A DNA stretch of 64,000 nucleotides from Paenibacillus sp. UNC451MF (lineage in GTDB: Bacteria > Bacillota > Bacilli > Paenibacillales > NBRC-103111), in assembly GCF_000686845.1 (NCBI RefSeq), contig NZ_JMLS01000018.1, positions 1 through 64,000 on the forward strand, in the 5' to 3' direction. A program made the translations under genes and the position numbers. Every line of letters starts with the position of its first letter. Position 1 is the first letter of the stretch. Below the pieces are notes generated by a model. That model was not told the DNA's origin and did no database searches. It saw only the letters and a list, made by a program, of their open reading frames with translations. This document shows positions 35,727-44,501 of this stretch, piece by piece.

Positions 35727-37106
35727 GTGAACAAAGGCAACGTGACTACCGGTAAGGTGAACGGCAAGAGCGGCAGACACAATGAGAGCAGAACGGCTTC
35801 GAAGCCGGGAACAGCCAGAGAAACGGCGCTTGATGTACTTGTCCGTACGGAGCAGGACCGTTCGTACAGCAACCTGCTGCTTCACCAGACACTTCAAAAG
35901 TATGGTTTGGACAAAGCGGATGCTGGCTTGGCAACAGAGATTGTCTATGGGACCATTCAACGCATGAACACGATCGATTATTTTCTAGAACGCTTTGTTG
36001 CCAAAGGGATGGCCAAGCTGCAGCCTTGGGTGCGAAGCTTGCTTAGACTGAGCTTTTATCAAATGATGTATCTGGATAGAATACCTGATCACGCTGTAGT
36101 GAATGAAGCGGTCAACCTTGCCAAAAAGAGAGGCCATCAAGGTATTTCCGGCATGGTTAACGGTGTCCTTCGTAATGTCATTAGGCAAAAGGAAACGCTA
36201 AAGATTCCTGATAACTTACCGGTAATTGAACGAATAGCACTCACGCACTCCCATCCCGAATGGATGGTGAAGCGTTGGCTTCGTCAATTGGGGGAAGAAC
36301 GGACAGAGCGAATTTGTGAAGCTAACAACGTACCTCCTCGAGTAAGCCTAAGGACCAATACAGTGAAAATCAGTCGTGATGAGTTGGTCGACTTGCTTAA
36401 GGAAGCAGGACTTCAAGCGGAGCCTTCTGATTTGGCGCCAGCGGGAGTATTGGTTAAAGGCGGAGGGAATATGGCTTTGACGCCTTGGTTCGCGGATGGA
36501 CTATTCTCAATACAGGATGAAAGCTCCATGCTAGTTGCTGAAGCCGTCGATCCTAAGGCAGGAGAAAAAGTGCTAGATTGCTGTGCTGCGCCTGGCGGAA
36601 AGACGATGCATATGGCGGAAAAAATGGAGGATCGAGGAGAAGTATGGGCTTGCGATATTCATGAGCATAAAGAAAAGCTGATTCGCGAGCAAGCGGTTCG
36701 GCTTGGTCTTCATTCGGTCCGAACGGTGACATCCGATGCACGTAAGCTGTCGGAACGTTTTGCTCCAGGCAGCTTTGATCGTATTCTTCTTGATGCTCCA
36801 TGCTCTGGTCTTGGAGTTATTCGACGGAAGCCAGATATGAAGTGGAGCAAGCAGGAGAGGGAGTTGGATGATATTTGCGTTATTCAACAGGAACTGCTAT
36901 CACAGGTACATCAACTTCTTCGACCAGGTGGAGTGCTAGTGTACAGTACTTGTACTATTGAACACAATGAGAACGAGGGTATGATCAAACGATTTTTACA
37001 AGAACATCCCGAATTCGAATTAGAAAACGGCCAAGCACTGCAAATTTATCCATATGAGCACCAATCCGACGGTTTCTTCATTGCTAAGCTGCGGAAACGA
37101 GCGTAA
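35727..37106 (+). CDS. rsmB: 16S rRNA (cytosine-967-C5) methyltransferase
   Basis: 459-residue RNA methyltransferase. The N-terminal NusB-like domain (about 25-160) is followed by a Rossmann SAM domain with CCAAPGGKT (about 285), LDAPCSGLG (about 355) and STCTIEHNEN (about 402); the two Cys are catalytic. The GTG at 35727 follows AGGAGG by ten bases. The frame runs back into fmt, but no site supports an earlier start. The first ~25 residues are basic and low complexity. Confidence 0.93.
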   Translation: MNKGNVTTGKVNGKSGRHNESRTASKPGTARETALDVLVRTEQDRSYSNLLLHQTLQKYGLDKADAGLATEIVYGTIQRMNTIDYFLERFVAKGMAKLQPWVRSLLRLSFYQMMYLDRIPDHAVVNEAVNLAKKRGHQGISGMVNGVLRNVIRQKETLKIPDNLPVIERIALTHSHPEWMVKRWLRQLGEERTERICEANNVPPRVSLRTNTVKISRDELVDLLKEAGLQAEPSDLAPAGVLVKGGGNMALTPWFADGLFSIQDESSMLVAEAVDPKAGEKVLDCCAAPGGKTMHMAEKMEDRGEVWACDIHEHKEKLIREQAVRLGLHSVRTVTSDARKLSERFAPGSFDRILLDAPCSGLGVIRRKPDMKWSKQERELDDICVIQQELLSQVHQLLRPGGVLVYSTCTIEHNENEGMIKRFLQEHPEFELENGQALQIYPYEHQSDGFFIAKLRKRA

Positions 37107-37171
37107 AGATGAGATATATGGTAAAATCAAACGTATGCATTGATTAATAGACAAACAGGTTGTGATAAACT

Positions 37172-38257
37172 TTGGAATCGACAAATAAACAAGTACAACA
37201 ATTGCCCAGCAAACCCTATGTTTACGATTTGTCATTGGAAGAATGGCAGGAATGGGTGAAAGCTAACGGTGAAGCGGCTTTTCGAGCCGGTCAAATATTT
37301 GATTGGCTTTATGTGAAAAGAATATCAAGCTTCGAAGAGATGACGAATTTGTCCAAATCACTTCGAGACAAGCTGTCCCAACAATTCGATTTTGTTACCT
37401 TAACCGAGGTTGCTAAATACGAATCGAAGGATGGTACCGTTAAATTTTTGTTTGAGCTTTCGGACAAAAACGCCATCGAGACAGTCATCATGAAGCATAG
37501 CTACGGCAACAGCGTATGTGTAACAACGCAAGTTGGCTGTCGGGTCGGCTGTACCTTCTGTGCCTCGACGTTGACGGGACTTAAGCGCAATCTGGCTCCG
37601 GGTGAAATTATTGCTCAAGTGGTTAAAGCACAGCAGCTGCTGGATGCGACGGAGGAACGAGTAAGCAGCATAGTTATCATGGGGATCGGAGAACCATTTG
37701 AGAACTATGACGCGATGATGAAGTTTTTGAATGTCATGATTCATCCGAAGGGATTAAATATCGGACAGCGGCATATTACGGTATCCACTAGCGGAATTGT
37801 TCCGAATATCTATCGTTTTGCTGACGAACAGACGCAAATCAATCTTGCGATCTCAATCCATGCACCTAACGATACATTGCGATCCAAATTGATGCCGGTG
37901 AACCGCAGATTTCCTTTTGCCGATCTTATAGAAGCTTGTCAATACTATGTTGCCAAGACTGGCCGACGTATCACGTTTGAATATGCGCTAATGGGCGGCG
38001 TTAACGACCGACCGGAGCATGCGGAGGAGCTTGGTCAAGTATTGAAGCAGTTTCCGATGGCTCATGTCAATCTGATTCCCGTCAATTTCGTATCGGAACG
38101 AGATTATGTGCGAACACCTAGGGACGATATCTTTACATTCCAGCGTATACTAGAACGTAACAAAATTAACGCTACCATACGCCGGGAGCAAGGGAGCGAT
38201 ATTGCTGCGGCATGCGGACAGCTGCGTGCGAAGCATATGGAGTCAGGTGCGAGGTGA
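37172..38257 (+). CDS. rlmN: 23S rRNA/tRNA adenine C2-methyltransferase (radical SAM)
   Basis: 361-residue radical SAM enzyme methylating A2503 of 23S rRNA and A37 of some tRNAs. The [4Fe-4S] motif CRVGCTFC is near residue 122 (CxxxCxxC). The conserved C-terminal AACGQL supplies the methyl-carrying Cys. The TTG start at 37172 follows AGGTTGTGA. It precedes prpC by eight bases, as in B. subtilis. Confidence 0.94.
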   Translation: MESTNKQVQQLPSKPYVYDLSLEEWQEWVKANGEAAFRAGQIFDWLYVKRISSFEEMTNLSKSLRDKLSQQFDFVTLTEVAKYESKDGTVKFLFELSDKNAIETVIMKHSYGNSVCVTTQVGCRVGCTFCASTLTGLKRNLAPGEIIAQVVKAQQLLDATEERVSSIVIMGIGEPFENYDAMMKFLNVMIHPKGLNIGQRHITVSTSGIVPNIYRFADEQTQINLAISIHAPNDTLRSKLMPVNRRFPFADLIEACQYYVAKTGRRITFEYALMGGVNDRPEHAEELGQVLKQFPMAHVNLIPVNFVSERDYVRTPRDDIFTFQRILERNKINATIRREQGSDIAAACGQLRAKHMESGAR

Positions 38258-38265
38258 GGAGAACC

Positions 38266-39048
38266 ATGGTAAAAACGGCCAATCAAACGGATGTTGGGCG
38301 CGTCCGAATGGTCAATGAAGACCGCGCGATTGTTCAGGAGAATTTAAATGGTTTTGTATTAGCTATTGTTGCTGATGGAATGGGCGGTCACCAAGCAGGT
38401 GACGTCGCTAGTCAAATGGCCGTAGATATTATTCAGAATGAATTGCAAAGTATTGCAAGCGACGCATCCGTCGAACAACGGCGGATACAAGTGAAGCAAG
38501 CGGTTGAGCTGGCAAATGAGAAAATTTTTGAATTTGCCTCACAGCGCGAAAATTATTATGGCATGGGTACCACTGTAGTTACCGTGTTGGCTGACGAACA
38601 ATCGGTCGTTATCGGACATATCGGTGATAGCCGTGCTTACAGATTCAGCGGCGGTGCTATTGAGCAAGTGACGGAAGATCATTCCTTGGTTAACGAGTTG
38701 GTTAAGAACGGACAGATTACTCGGGAAGAAGCCACTCATCATCCTCGCCGCAATGTTTTGACTAGAGCTCTTGGAACAGAAGCTACAATTGAAGTGGATA
38801 TTCAGGATTTTACATGGAATAACGGAGACGTGCTGCTGATTTGCAGCGATGGACTAAGCTCCTTGGTTAGCAGGGAACAACTGCTGACTTTAGTGAATGG
38901 TGCAGAGCCGTTGGAAGAGACGGCACAAAAACTTGTTAACGAAGCGCTGGAAGCGGGTGGCGATGACAACATTACCGTGGTGTTGGTCAGTAATGCTGCT
39001 GATCCGATAGCGGGAGATGCAGAACATTTTGACGGTGAAACGGGGTGA
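38266..39048 (+). CDS. prpC: PP2C-type Ser/Thr protein phosphatase
   Basis: 260-residue PPM phosphatase that reverses PrkC phosphorylation. Metal ligands lie in VADGMGGHQAGDVAS (about residue 35), GHIGDSRAY (about 118) and GGDDNITVV (about 232). The start ATG 38266 follows GAGGAGA; the frame is open upstream inside rlmN. Next comes prkC, six bases later. Confidence 0.94.
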   Translation: MVKTANQTDVGRVRMVNEDRAIVQENLNGFVLAIVADGMGGHQAGDVASQMAVDIIQNELQSIASDASVEQRRIQVKQAVELANEKIFEFASQRENYYGMGTTVVTVLADEQSVVIGHIGDSRAYRFSGGAIEQVTEDHSLVNELVKNGQITREEATHHPRRNVLTRALGTEATIEVDIQDFTWNNGDVLLICSDGLSSLVSREQLLTLVNGAEPLEETAQKLVNEALEAGGDDNITVVLVSNAADPIAGDAEHFDGETG

Positions 39049-39054
39049 TGGTGA

Positions 39055-41298
39055 ATGATAGGTAAGCAGCTGGGTGGCCGTTACGAAATTCTCGAACGTG
39101 TCGGCGGCGGCGGCATGGCTATAGTGTATAAAGGACTTGATATTTTATTACATCGACACGTCGCCGTAAAAGTGCTGCGTCAGCAGTATGTACATGACGA
39201 GGAATTCATTCAGCGCTTCCGTAGGGAAGCACAGGCAGCGGCATCACTATCTCACTCGAATGTGGTCAGTATCTACGATGTAGGTCAAGAGGAAGACATT
39301 CATTATATTGTGATGGAATACATCGAAGGTACGACCCTAAATGAGCTGATCAAGGAAAAAGCGCCATTACAGGTGGAAGAAGCGGTTCACATCGCCAGCC
39401 AAATATGCGACGCTCTCGATCACGCCCATCACAATCAAATCATTCATCGCGATATTAAGCCTCATAATATTTTGTTAGGGAAAAACGGCAGGGTCAAAGT
39501 GACTGATTTCGGTATTGCCCGCGCTGTGACCTCTTCCACGATCACTCAAACCGGTTCTGTTGTCGGTTCTGTCCATTACTTCTCGCCTGAGCATGCCAAA
39601 GGTACCTTTACGGGGGAGCAATCCGACTTATATTCGCTCGGTATCGTTATGTATCAGATGCTGACGGGTCGGCTCCCCTTCTTGGGGGAAAGCCCGATTA
39701 GCGTAGCACTAAAGCATTTGCAGGAGGAAGTGGAGGACCCGCGTAAGGCTAATCCGCTGATTCCGCAAAGTGTAGAAAATATAATATTAAAGGCTATGCG
39801 TAAAAATCCAGCAGAGCGTTATCGCTCCGCTAAGCAAATGCTGGATGATTTGGACAGCTGCCTTTTGCCTCATCGACGTAATGAAGCGAAGATTAATTTC
39901 TTAGATGAGGACGAGCTGGACGAAGAGAAAACGCGGATCATACCTGCAATTCGCCCGGGTCAGTATATGGCTGAGTCGGATGACGACGATGATGACAAAG
40001 TAGAAAAAGCGGTTGAGCCTGCTGTAAGTGGTGGAAAGAAGAAAAGAGGCTGGGTCAAGCCGCTGATATGGATTATCGTTCTTTTGCTGGTGCTGGGTGC
40101 GATGTGGTACTTGGTCGGAGTGGTTAAGGCTAAATTTACGGTGCAGGAAGTGGACGTGCCTTATGTTGTCAACCTGCCAGTTGCCGAAGCTAAAGCAAAG
40201 TTGAGCGCAGCACAATTGGATGCAGAGGTTGTACAGGAAAGCTCACGAGAGGTTGCCAAGGATACCGTTATCCGACAAAGCCCATCGAACCAAAAGCTGA
40301 AAGTACACAGCAAGGTAACGCTCACAGTAAGTAAAGGCATCGATAAGCTGAAAATGCCGAATGTCGTAGGGGCCAAGCTGGCGGATGCCAAGACGGCTAT
40401 TATGGCGTTAGGGATTAAAGAAGATAAGATTACAACTGAGCAAAAGTTCATTGATGCAGAACCAGGAACAGTCTTGCAGCAAACGCCGGGACAGGATGAA
40501 GAGGTTGATCCTGTTACCGCAACGGTAAAGCTTGTTGTAAGTAAGGGCAGAGAGAGTATAGCTATGCCTGATTTGGTTGGTCTGACGGAAGCGGAAGCCA
40601 AGTCTAAGATTACTGTCAATAGCCTGAAGCTTGCTGCCGACGGCATCACGTACGAGACAAGCTATAAGCAGCCTAAAGGGAAGGTCATTACTCAGTTCCC
40701 GTACAAGTATAAAGAAGAAGTGCCGCCCGGCACCGAAATCAAGCTTATTATTAGTTCAGGCTATCCGGAGGAAGCAGGGCCGATGACGGTAACGGTACCG
40801 ATCAAGCCGGCGAAGGAAGGCAAGGCTTCGACAGTCAAAATTATTCTTAGCGATGCGGCGTACGATAATTTTGATTACAAGACGCTCACTAACGTCACGA
40901 AAGCGACGACAGCGGATGTGAACCTGGTACTGTCACCGGATAAAAGTGCTACGATCACTATCAAGCAGGACAATGTAGTTTCTGATATGATCACAGTGAC
41001 CTATCAAGATTTTCTGGCTTGGAAAAGCGGAAAACCATTTAATCCGATCCCTTCCGGTGGTCAAGGCAGCGGTACAGCGCCGAGCAATACGCCGACCCCA
41101 ACGCCTACGCCGAGCCCAGGAGCAACCCCGACACCAACACCTCCTGTCAAAAACTCGGGAACGGGTGGAGCAGCTAATGGCAGCGGTAGTGCTGTGCCAG
41201 CATCAGGAACTAATACGAATGGGGCGTCTGGATCAGGTTCGGCTACTCCGCCAGGTTCTCAAACAAGTAATCCTAACAATACAGGAGGCAGAAATTAA
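39055..41298 (+). CDS. prkC: PASTA-domain Ser/Thr protein kinase PrkC
   Basis: 747-residue membrane kinase sensing muropeptides or lipid II. Kinase domain about 10-275 (GGGGMAIVYKG, HRDIKPHNIL, VTDFGIARAV). One membrane helix at about 336-358 follows a linker with an acidic run. Three PASTA repeats start at about residues 366, 434 and 503. A C-terminal beta-type region is followed by a Pro/Thr then Gly/Ser/Asn tail of about 75 residues (PTPTPTPSPG..., last residue near NTGGRN). B. subtilis PrkC is 648 aa and lacks this tail. It overlaps rsgA by one base. In B. subtilis the kinase controls germination and stationary-phase physiology. Confidence 0.94.
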   Translation: MIGKQLGGRYEILERVGGGGMAIVYKGLDILLHRHVAVKVLRQQYVHDEEFIQRFRREAQAAASLSHSNVVSIYDVGQEEDIHYIVMEYIEGTTLNELIKEKAPLQVEEAVHIASQICDALDHAHHNQIIHRDIKPHNILLGKNGRVKVTDFGIARAVTSSTITQTGSVVGSVHYFSPEHAKGTFTGEQSDLYSLGIVMYQMLTGRLPFLGESPISVALKHLQEEVEDPRKANPLIPQSVENIILKAMRKNPAERYRSAKQMLDDLDSCLLPHRRNEAKINFLDEDELDEEKTRIIPAIRPGQYMAESDDDDDDKVEKAVEPAVSGGKKKRGWVKPLIWIIVLLLVLGAMWYLVGVVKAKFTVQEVDVPYVVNLPVAEAKAKLSAAQLDAEVVQESSREVAKDTVIRQSPSNQKLKVHSKVTLTVSKGIDKLKMPNVVGAKLADAKTAIMALGIKEDKITTEQKFIDAEPGTVLQQTPGQDEEVDPVTATVKLVVSKGRESIAMPDLVGLTEAEAKSKITVNSLKLAADGITYETSYKQPKGKVITQFPYKYKEEVPPGTEIKLIISSGYPEEAGPMTVTVPIKPAKEGKASTVKIILSDAAYDNFDYKTLTNVTKATTADVNLVLSPDKSATITIKQDNVVSDMITVTYQDFLAWKSGKPFNPIPSGGQGSGTAPSNTPTPTPTPSPGATPTPTPPVKNSGTGGAANGSGSAVPASGTNTNGASGSGSATPPGSQTSNPNNTGGRN

Positions 41299-42236
41299 TG
41301 CCAGCCGGTCTAATCGTAAAGGCACTCAGCGGTTATTATTATGTGCTTTCAGAAGAAGATGAGCTTATGACCTCTATTCAATGCAGAGCGCGCGGGATTT
41401 TCAAAAAACGCGGCGTCTCTCCATTGGTTGGGGACAGGGTGCTTTATGAGTTAACGGAAAACGGTGAGGGTACAGTGGATGAAATATTGCCGCGATCCTC
41501 AGAGCTTGTAAGGCCTCCCGTAGCTAACGTAGAAATCGTTGTGCTTGTGTTTGCGGTTACGGAGCCTGCGCTTAATTTGCAGCTGTTGGACAAGTTTTTG
41601 GTTCATACGGAAAGTGCAGGACTGGAGACGATTATTTGCTTAACGAAGCAGGATTTGGTTGTGGAAGATAATGCAGCGGAAGCAGCAGCTCCTGCCAAAG
41701 GAGAAATGCTGCTCACCGGGGTGAATGATATTGTACAATTGTACGAATCCATTGGATATCGTACAGTTGTTACAAGTGCCAAATGCGGTATCGGAATTGA
41801 TCCTGTATTACAGCAGTTGGCTGGACGCATAAGTGTCTTTGCAGGGCAGTCTGGTGTTGGTAAATCCTCTCTGCTGAATGCAATGGTACCAGGTCTTCAG
41901 CTGGAAACGAATCAAATTAGCATGAAGCTCGGAAGAGGGAAGCACACTACCCGTCATGTAGAGTTGATTCGTCTTGCCAACGGGGGGCTGGTAGCTGATA
42001 CTCCAGGGTTCAGCCAGCTGGACTTTTTACAAATTGAAGAAGCGGAGCAGCTGAGCTCTTGTTTTAAGGAGTTTAAGTCCCATGCTTCCGGCTGTAAATT
42101 CCGCGGCTGTTTACATCTTCATGAACCAGACTGCAAGGTGATCGAGGCAAAGGAAAAAGGAGAAATCTCTTCATCCCGGTACGAACACTATTTGCAATTT
42201 TTAACCGATATCAAAGAGAGAAGAAGGAGGTACTGA
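41298..42236 (+). CDS. rsgA: Ribosome small-subunit-dependent GTPase A
   Basis: 312-residue circularly permuted GTPase that helps mature the 30S subunit. OB domain (1-70), G4 TKQD (about 111), G1 [10 protein letters not shown] (about 182), G3 DTPGFS (about 234), then a zinc-binding C-terminal domain ([14 protein letters not shown]). In B. subtilis it is a PrkC substrate (CpgA). The ATG overlaps the prkC stop. Confidence 0.95.
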   Translation: MPAGLIVKALSGYYYVLSEEDELMTSIQCRARGIFKKRGVSPLVGDRVLYELTENGEGTVDEILPRSSELVRPPVANVEIVVLVFAVTEPALNLQLLDKFLVHTESAGLETIICLTKQDLVVEDNAAEAAAPAKGEMLLTGVNDIVQLYESIGYRTVVTSAKCGIGIDPVLQQLAGRISVFAGQSGVGKSSLLNAMVPGLQLETNQISMKLGRGKHTTRHVELIRLANGGLVADTPGFSQLDFLQIEEAEQLSSCFKEFKSHASGCKFRGCLHLHEPDCKVIEAKEKGEISSSRYEHYLQFLTDIKERRRRY

Positions 42237-42241
42237 GTAAC

Positions 42242-42898
42242 ATGCTGAACATTGCGCCATCTATTTTATCTGCTGATTTTTCCAAATTAGGTGAGGAAAT
42301 TGCCGATGTGGAAAAAGGCGGAGCAGATTGGATTCATGTGGATGTAATGGATGGTCATTTCGTGCCCAACATTACAATTGGACCTCTGGTCGTTGAATCG
42401 ATCCGCCCACATACGGCCCTGCCGTTGGACGTCCATCTAATGATCGAAAATCCGGACGCCTACATCCCGGCTTTTGCCAAGGCGGGTGCAGATCTGATTT
42501 CCGTCCATGTGGAGGCCTGCCGTCACCTTCATCGTACATTGCATTTTATTAAAGAAAATAATGTTAAAGCGGGAGTTGTGCTCAATCCGGCAACCCCGCT
42601 CTCTACGATAGAACATGTAATGGATGAGAATTTGGATCTAGTACTCATTATGACGGTAAATCCTGGCTTCGGGGGACAGAAGTTCATCCCTGCCATGCTG
42701 CCGAAAATCGCCAAGCTGCGTGAGATGCTGAACGACAGAGGATTAGGTCATGTTGATATAGAGGTTGACGGAGGGATTAATGCGGAAACTGCACAGCAGG
42801 TTATAGCCGCAGGAGCTAATGTCCTGGTAGCAGGGAGCGCCGTATTTAACCGCAATGATCGTGCGGAAGCTATTCGGCAGATTCGAAGCGGGGTGTAA
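42242..42898 (+). CDS. rpe: Ribulose-phosphate 3-epimerase
   Basis: 218-residue TIM-barrel enzyme of the pentose phosphate pathway. [23 protein letters not shown] and [10 protein letters not shown] contain the metal-binding His and Asp residues. Five bases after rsgA, as in B. subtilis. Confidence 0.95.
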   Translation: MLNIAPSILSADFSKLGEEIADVEKGGADWIHVDVMDGHFVPNITIGPLVVESIRPHTALPLDVHLMIENPDAYIPAFAKAGADLISVHVEACRHLHRTLHFIKENNVKAGVVLNPATPLSTIEHVMDENLDLVLIMTVNPGFGGQKFIPAMLPKIAKLREMLNDRGLGHVDIEVDGGINAETAQQVIAAGANVLVAGSAVFNRNDRAEAIRQIRSGV

Positions 42899-42905
42899 AA
42901 ATCGG

Positions 42906-43163
42906 GTGAGATTTTTGACGGTGTTAGGTTATAGTATACTTTGCGCACTATTACTCTGTTTATTTTCTCAAATAGACGATTTGCTGAAATACATCTTCTC
43001 ACTTGGTGCGTTGATTACAGGCGTTCAATTTTTTAAGAGACATGATGGTCGCGGGATGAGAATCGCATTTGTTGCTTCGACTATCGTATTATATTTTATA
43101 TTTGCTGTTATCTATGCTTTTTATGTAGCTGTAAAGACAGGACAGCTGCCTGCAGCTCCTTAA
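42906..43163 (+). CDS. Small integral membrane protein, unknown
   Basis: 85 residues with three likely membrane segments (about 6-22, 28-42 and 52-74) and a short Lys/Arg loop (FFKRHDGRG). GTG 42906 is chosen because GGGGTG lies at 42889-42894 and it starts after the rpe stop; the frame is open back into rpe. It occupies the place of thiN (yloS) between rpe and spoVM in B. subtilis. No family recognised. Confidence 0.65.
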   Translation: MRFLTVLGYSILCALLLCLFSQIDDLLKYIFSLGALITGVQFFKRHDGRGMRIAFVASTIVLYFIFAVIYAFYVAVKTGQLPAAP

Positions 43164-43232
43164 TCAGCCCTTATACATAGTGGATGAACTCCTCCGCAGT
43201 CATATTCCGGCTTATCGCCGCATAACATGGTT

Positions 43233-43268
43233 ACAAAAGTTTAGGCTTTTGTAGCCTTTTTTGTTTTT
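43233..43268 (+). terminator. Terminator of the rpe/membrane-protein operon
   Basis: ACAAAAG / CTTTTGT with six-base loop; an alternative AGGC / GCCT stem with T6 overlaps it. T-rich downstream. Confidence 0.65.
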
Positions 43269-43447
43269 GTGGATCGGCATGGGATAGGCACGTTTTGCAA
43301 AGCTGCGGAATACAATGAAGTATAATGACTTGACTTTGTTCCGTTGACTGCCTTGTACCCAAACGGTGAAGGTGAGAACGCAGGTGAAATCATCGAGATG
43401 GACTTCGAGCAGAAGCTTTGCTAGTGAAAACCGGAGGAGGGGTAGAA

Positions 43448-43528
43448 ATGAAGTTTTACACAATCAAGCTACCGAGAATTATAGGCGGATTTGTTAAAGC
43501 AGTACTTAATACTTTCAGTAAAAACTGA
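43448..43528 (+). CDS. spoVM: SpoVM spore coat-assembly peptide
   Basis: A 26-codon gene. The product starts MKFYTIKLPR and ends KAVLNTFSKN; 26 residues is the exact length of B. subtilis SpoVM. It forms an amphipathic helix that recognises the positive curvature of the forespore membrane and anchors SpoIVA. Pro9, important in the B. subtilis peptide, is kept. GGAGGAGGGG seven bases before the ATG is very strong. It lies between the rpe region and rpmB, the same position as in B. subtilis. Confidence 0.95.
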   Translation: MKFYTIKLPRIIGGFVKAVLNTFSKN

Positions 43529-43597
43529 TCGTATCATGAATGTATACTTATGGCGGCCAAAGAGGATGGATGGTGCTTGGGCCAGCGACAATCAAAC

Positions 43598-43630
43598 TAA
43601 AAAAAGCACCTGCGGCCAGGTGCTTTTTGT
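43598..43630. terminator. Bidirectional terminator between spoVM and rpmB
   Basis: A7 run, AGCACCTG / CAGGTGCT perfect eight-pair stem, CGGC loop, T5. Confidence 0.88.
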
Positions 43631-43647
43631 CTATCTGATGGTAAGAA

Positions 43648-43836
43648 CTAGACACGAGTAACTTTTCCGGATTTCAAAGCTTTCGTGCTTACATAAACGC
43701 GCTTCGGCTTACCGTCCACCAGAATGCGAACTTTCTGAACGTTAACACCCCAAGTGCGCTTTGATTTGTTGTTAGCGTGGGACACGTGGTTACCAGTACC
43801 TGGTCCTTTGCCAGTAATGAAACATTTGCGGGACAT
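43648..43836 (-). CDS. rpmB: 50S ribosomal protein L28
   Basis: 62-residue L28. Starts [25 protein letters not shown] and the basic C-terminus [11 protein letters not shown] are standard. No zinc-type CxxC pair is visible. GGAGGTG precedes the ATG. It is inverted relative to its neighbours and has its own promoter. Confidence 0.95.
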   Translation of the reverse strand: MSRKCFITGKGPGTGNHVSHANNKSKRTWGVNVQKVRILVDGKPKRVYVSTKALKSGKVTRV

Positions 43837-43929
43837 TGTATTACACCTCCTTAACAGCCTCGATGACCTAACTACTTGTCTTCAAAAGCATTCTCCGTAA
43901 GAAAAACCTGTTAAAAAACACACTCAAAT

Positions 43930-43959
43930 ATCATATCATAACGGTATGAAAGCCGTCAA
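43930..43959 (-). promoter_or_regulatory. SigA promoter for rpmB
   Basis: On the minus strand TTGACG (43959-43954), 18-base spacer, TATGAT (43935-43930), about 95 bases before the L28 ATG. Confidence 0.65.
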
Positions 43960-44070
43960 TGTTGCAAGGATGTTTTTAAGGGAGATTGACCAAATTTTAT
44001 TTATTTCTTTCGTTTGATATAGTAAAATGAGTTGTAGTCCATTCTAATCTATATCAAAGGAGCTGTATAA

Positions 44071-44433
44071 ATGGCTATCGAACTGGCTACGGAATATGGA
44101 AAAGTATGGATTACCGAAGACGTCATTGCTGTGTTGGCGGGATCGGCTGCTTTGGATTGTTATGGACTCGTAGGAATGGCATCGCGTAATCAGCTGAAGG
44201 ATGGCATTGCGGAACTGCTTCGCCGCGATAACTTAAGTAGAGGTGTCGAGGTCCGGAAAGATACGCAGGGAGCACTTGCAATAGATCTCTATATTGTAGT
44301 AAGCTACGGTACAAAAATATCGGTTGTGGCCCACAATGTTCAGACTAAGGTAAAGTACGTATTAAACGAAGTTGTGGGCCTTCAAGTGGAGTCGGTGAAC
44401 ATATATGTTCAAGGCGTTCGTGTGGCTCAGTAA
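44071..44433 (+). CDS. yloU: Asp23/Gls24 family protein YloU
   Basis: 120-residue Asp23-family protein. ITEDVIAVLAGSAAL, VVSYGTKISVVAHNVQ and VESVNIYVQGVRV are family blocks. It sits between rpmB and yloV/fakA as in B. subtilis. It is a paralogue of the protein at 2403-2789. AAAGGAG precedes the ATG. Confidence 0.92.
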   Translation: MAIELATEYGKVWITEDVIAVLAGSAALDCYGLVGMASRNQLKDGIAELLRRDNLSRGVEVRKDTQGALAIDLYIVVSYGTKISVVAHNVQTKVKYVLNEVVGLQVESVNIYVQGVRVAQ

Positions 44434-44501
44434 CGCTAAGAGGACTGCGGTACTAGTGGAAGTAAGCCGCGGTTCGACTTCGCAGGGAGGGGAATGTTTT
44501 T

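Noticed and set aside
42855-42905. Earlier start of the small membrane protein inside rpe
   Set aside because: It would overlap rpe by over 40 bases without a ribosome site; the GTG at 42906 is better placed.
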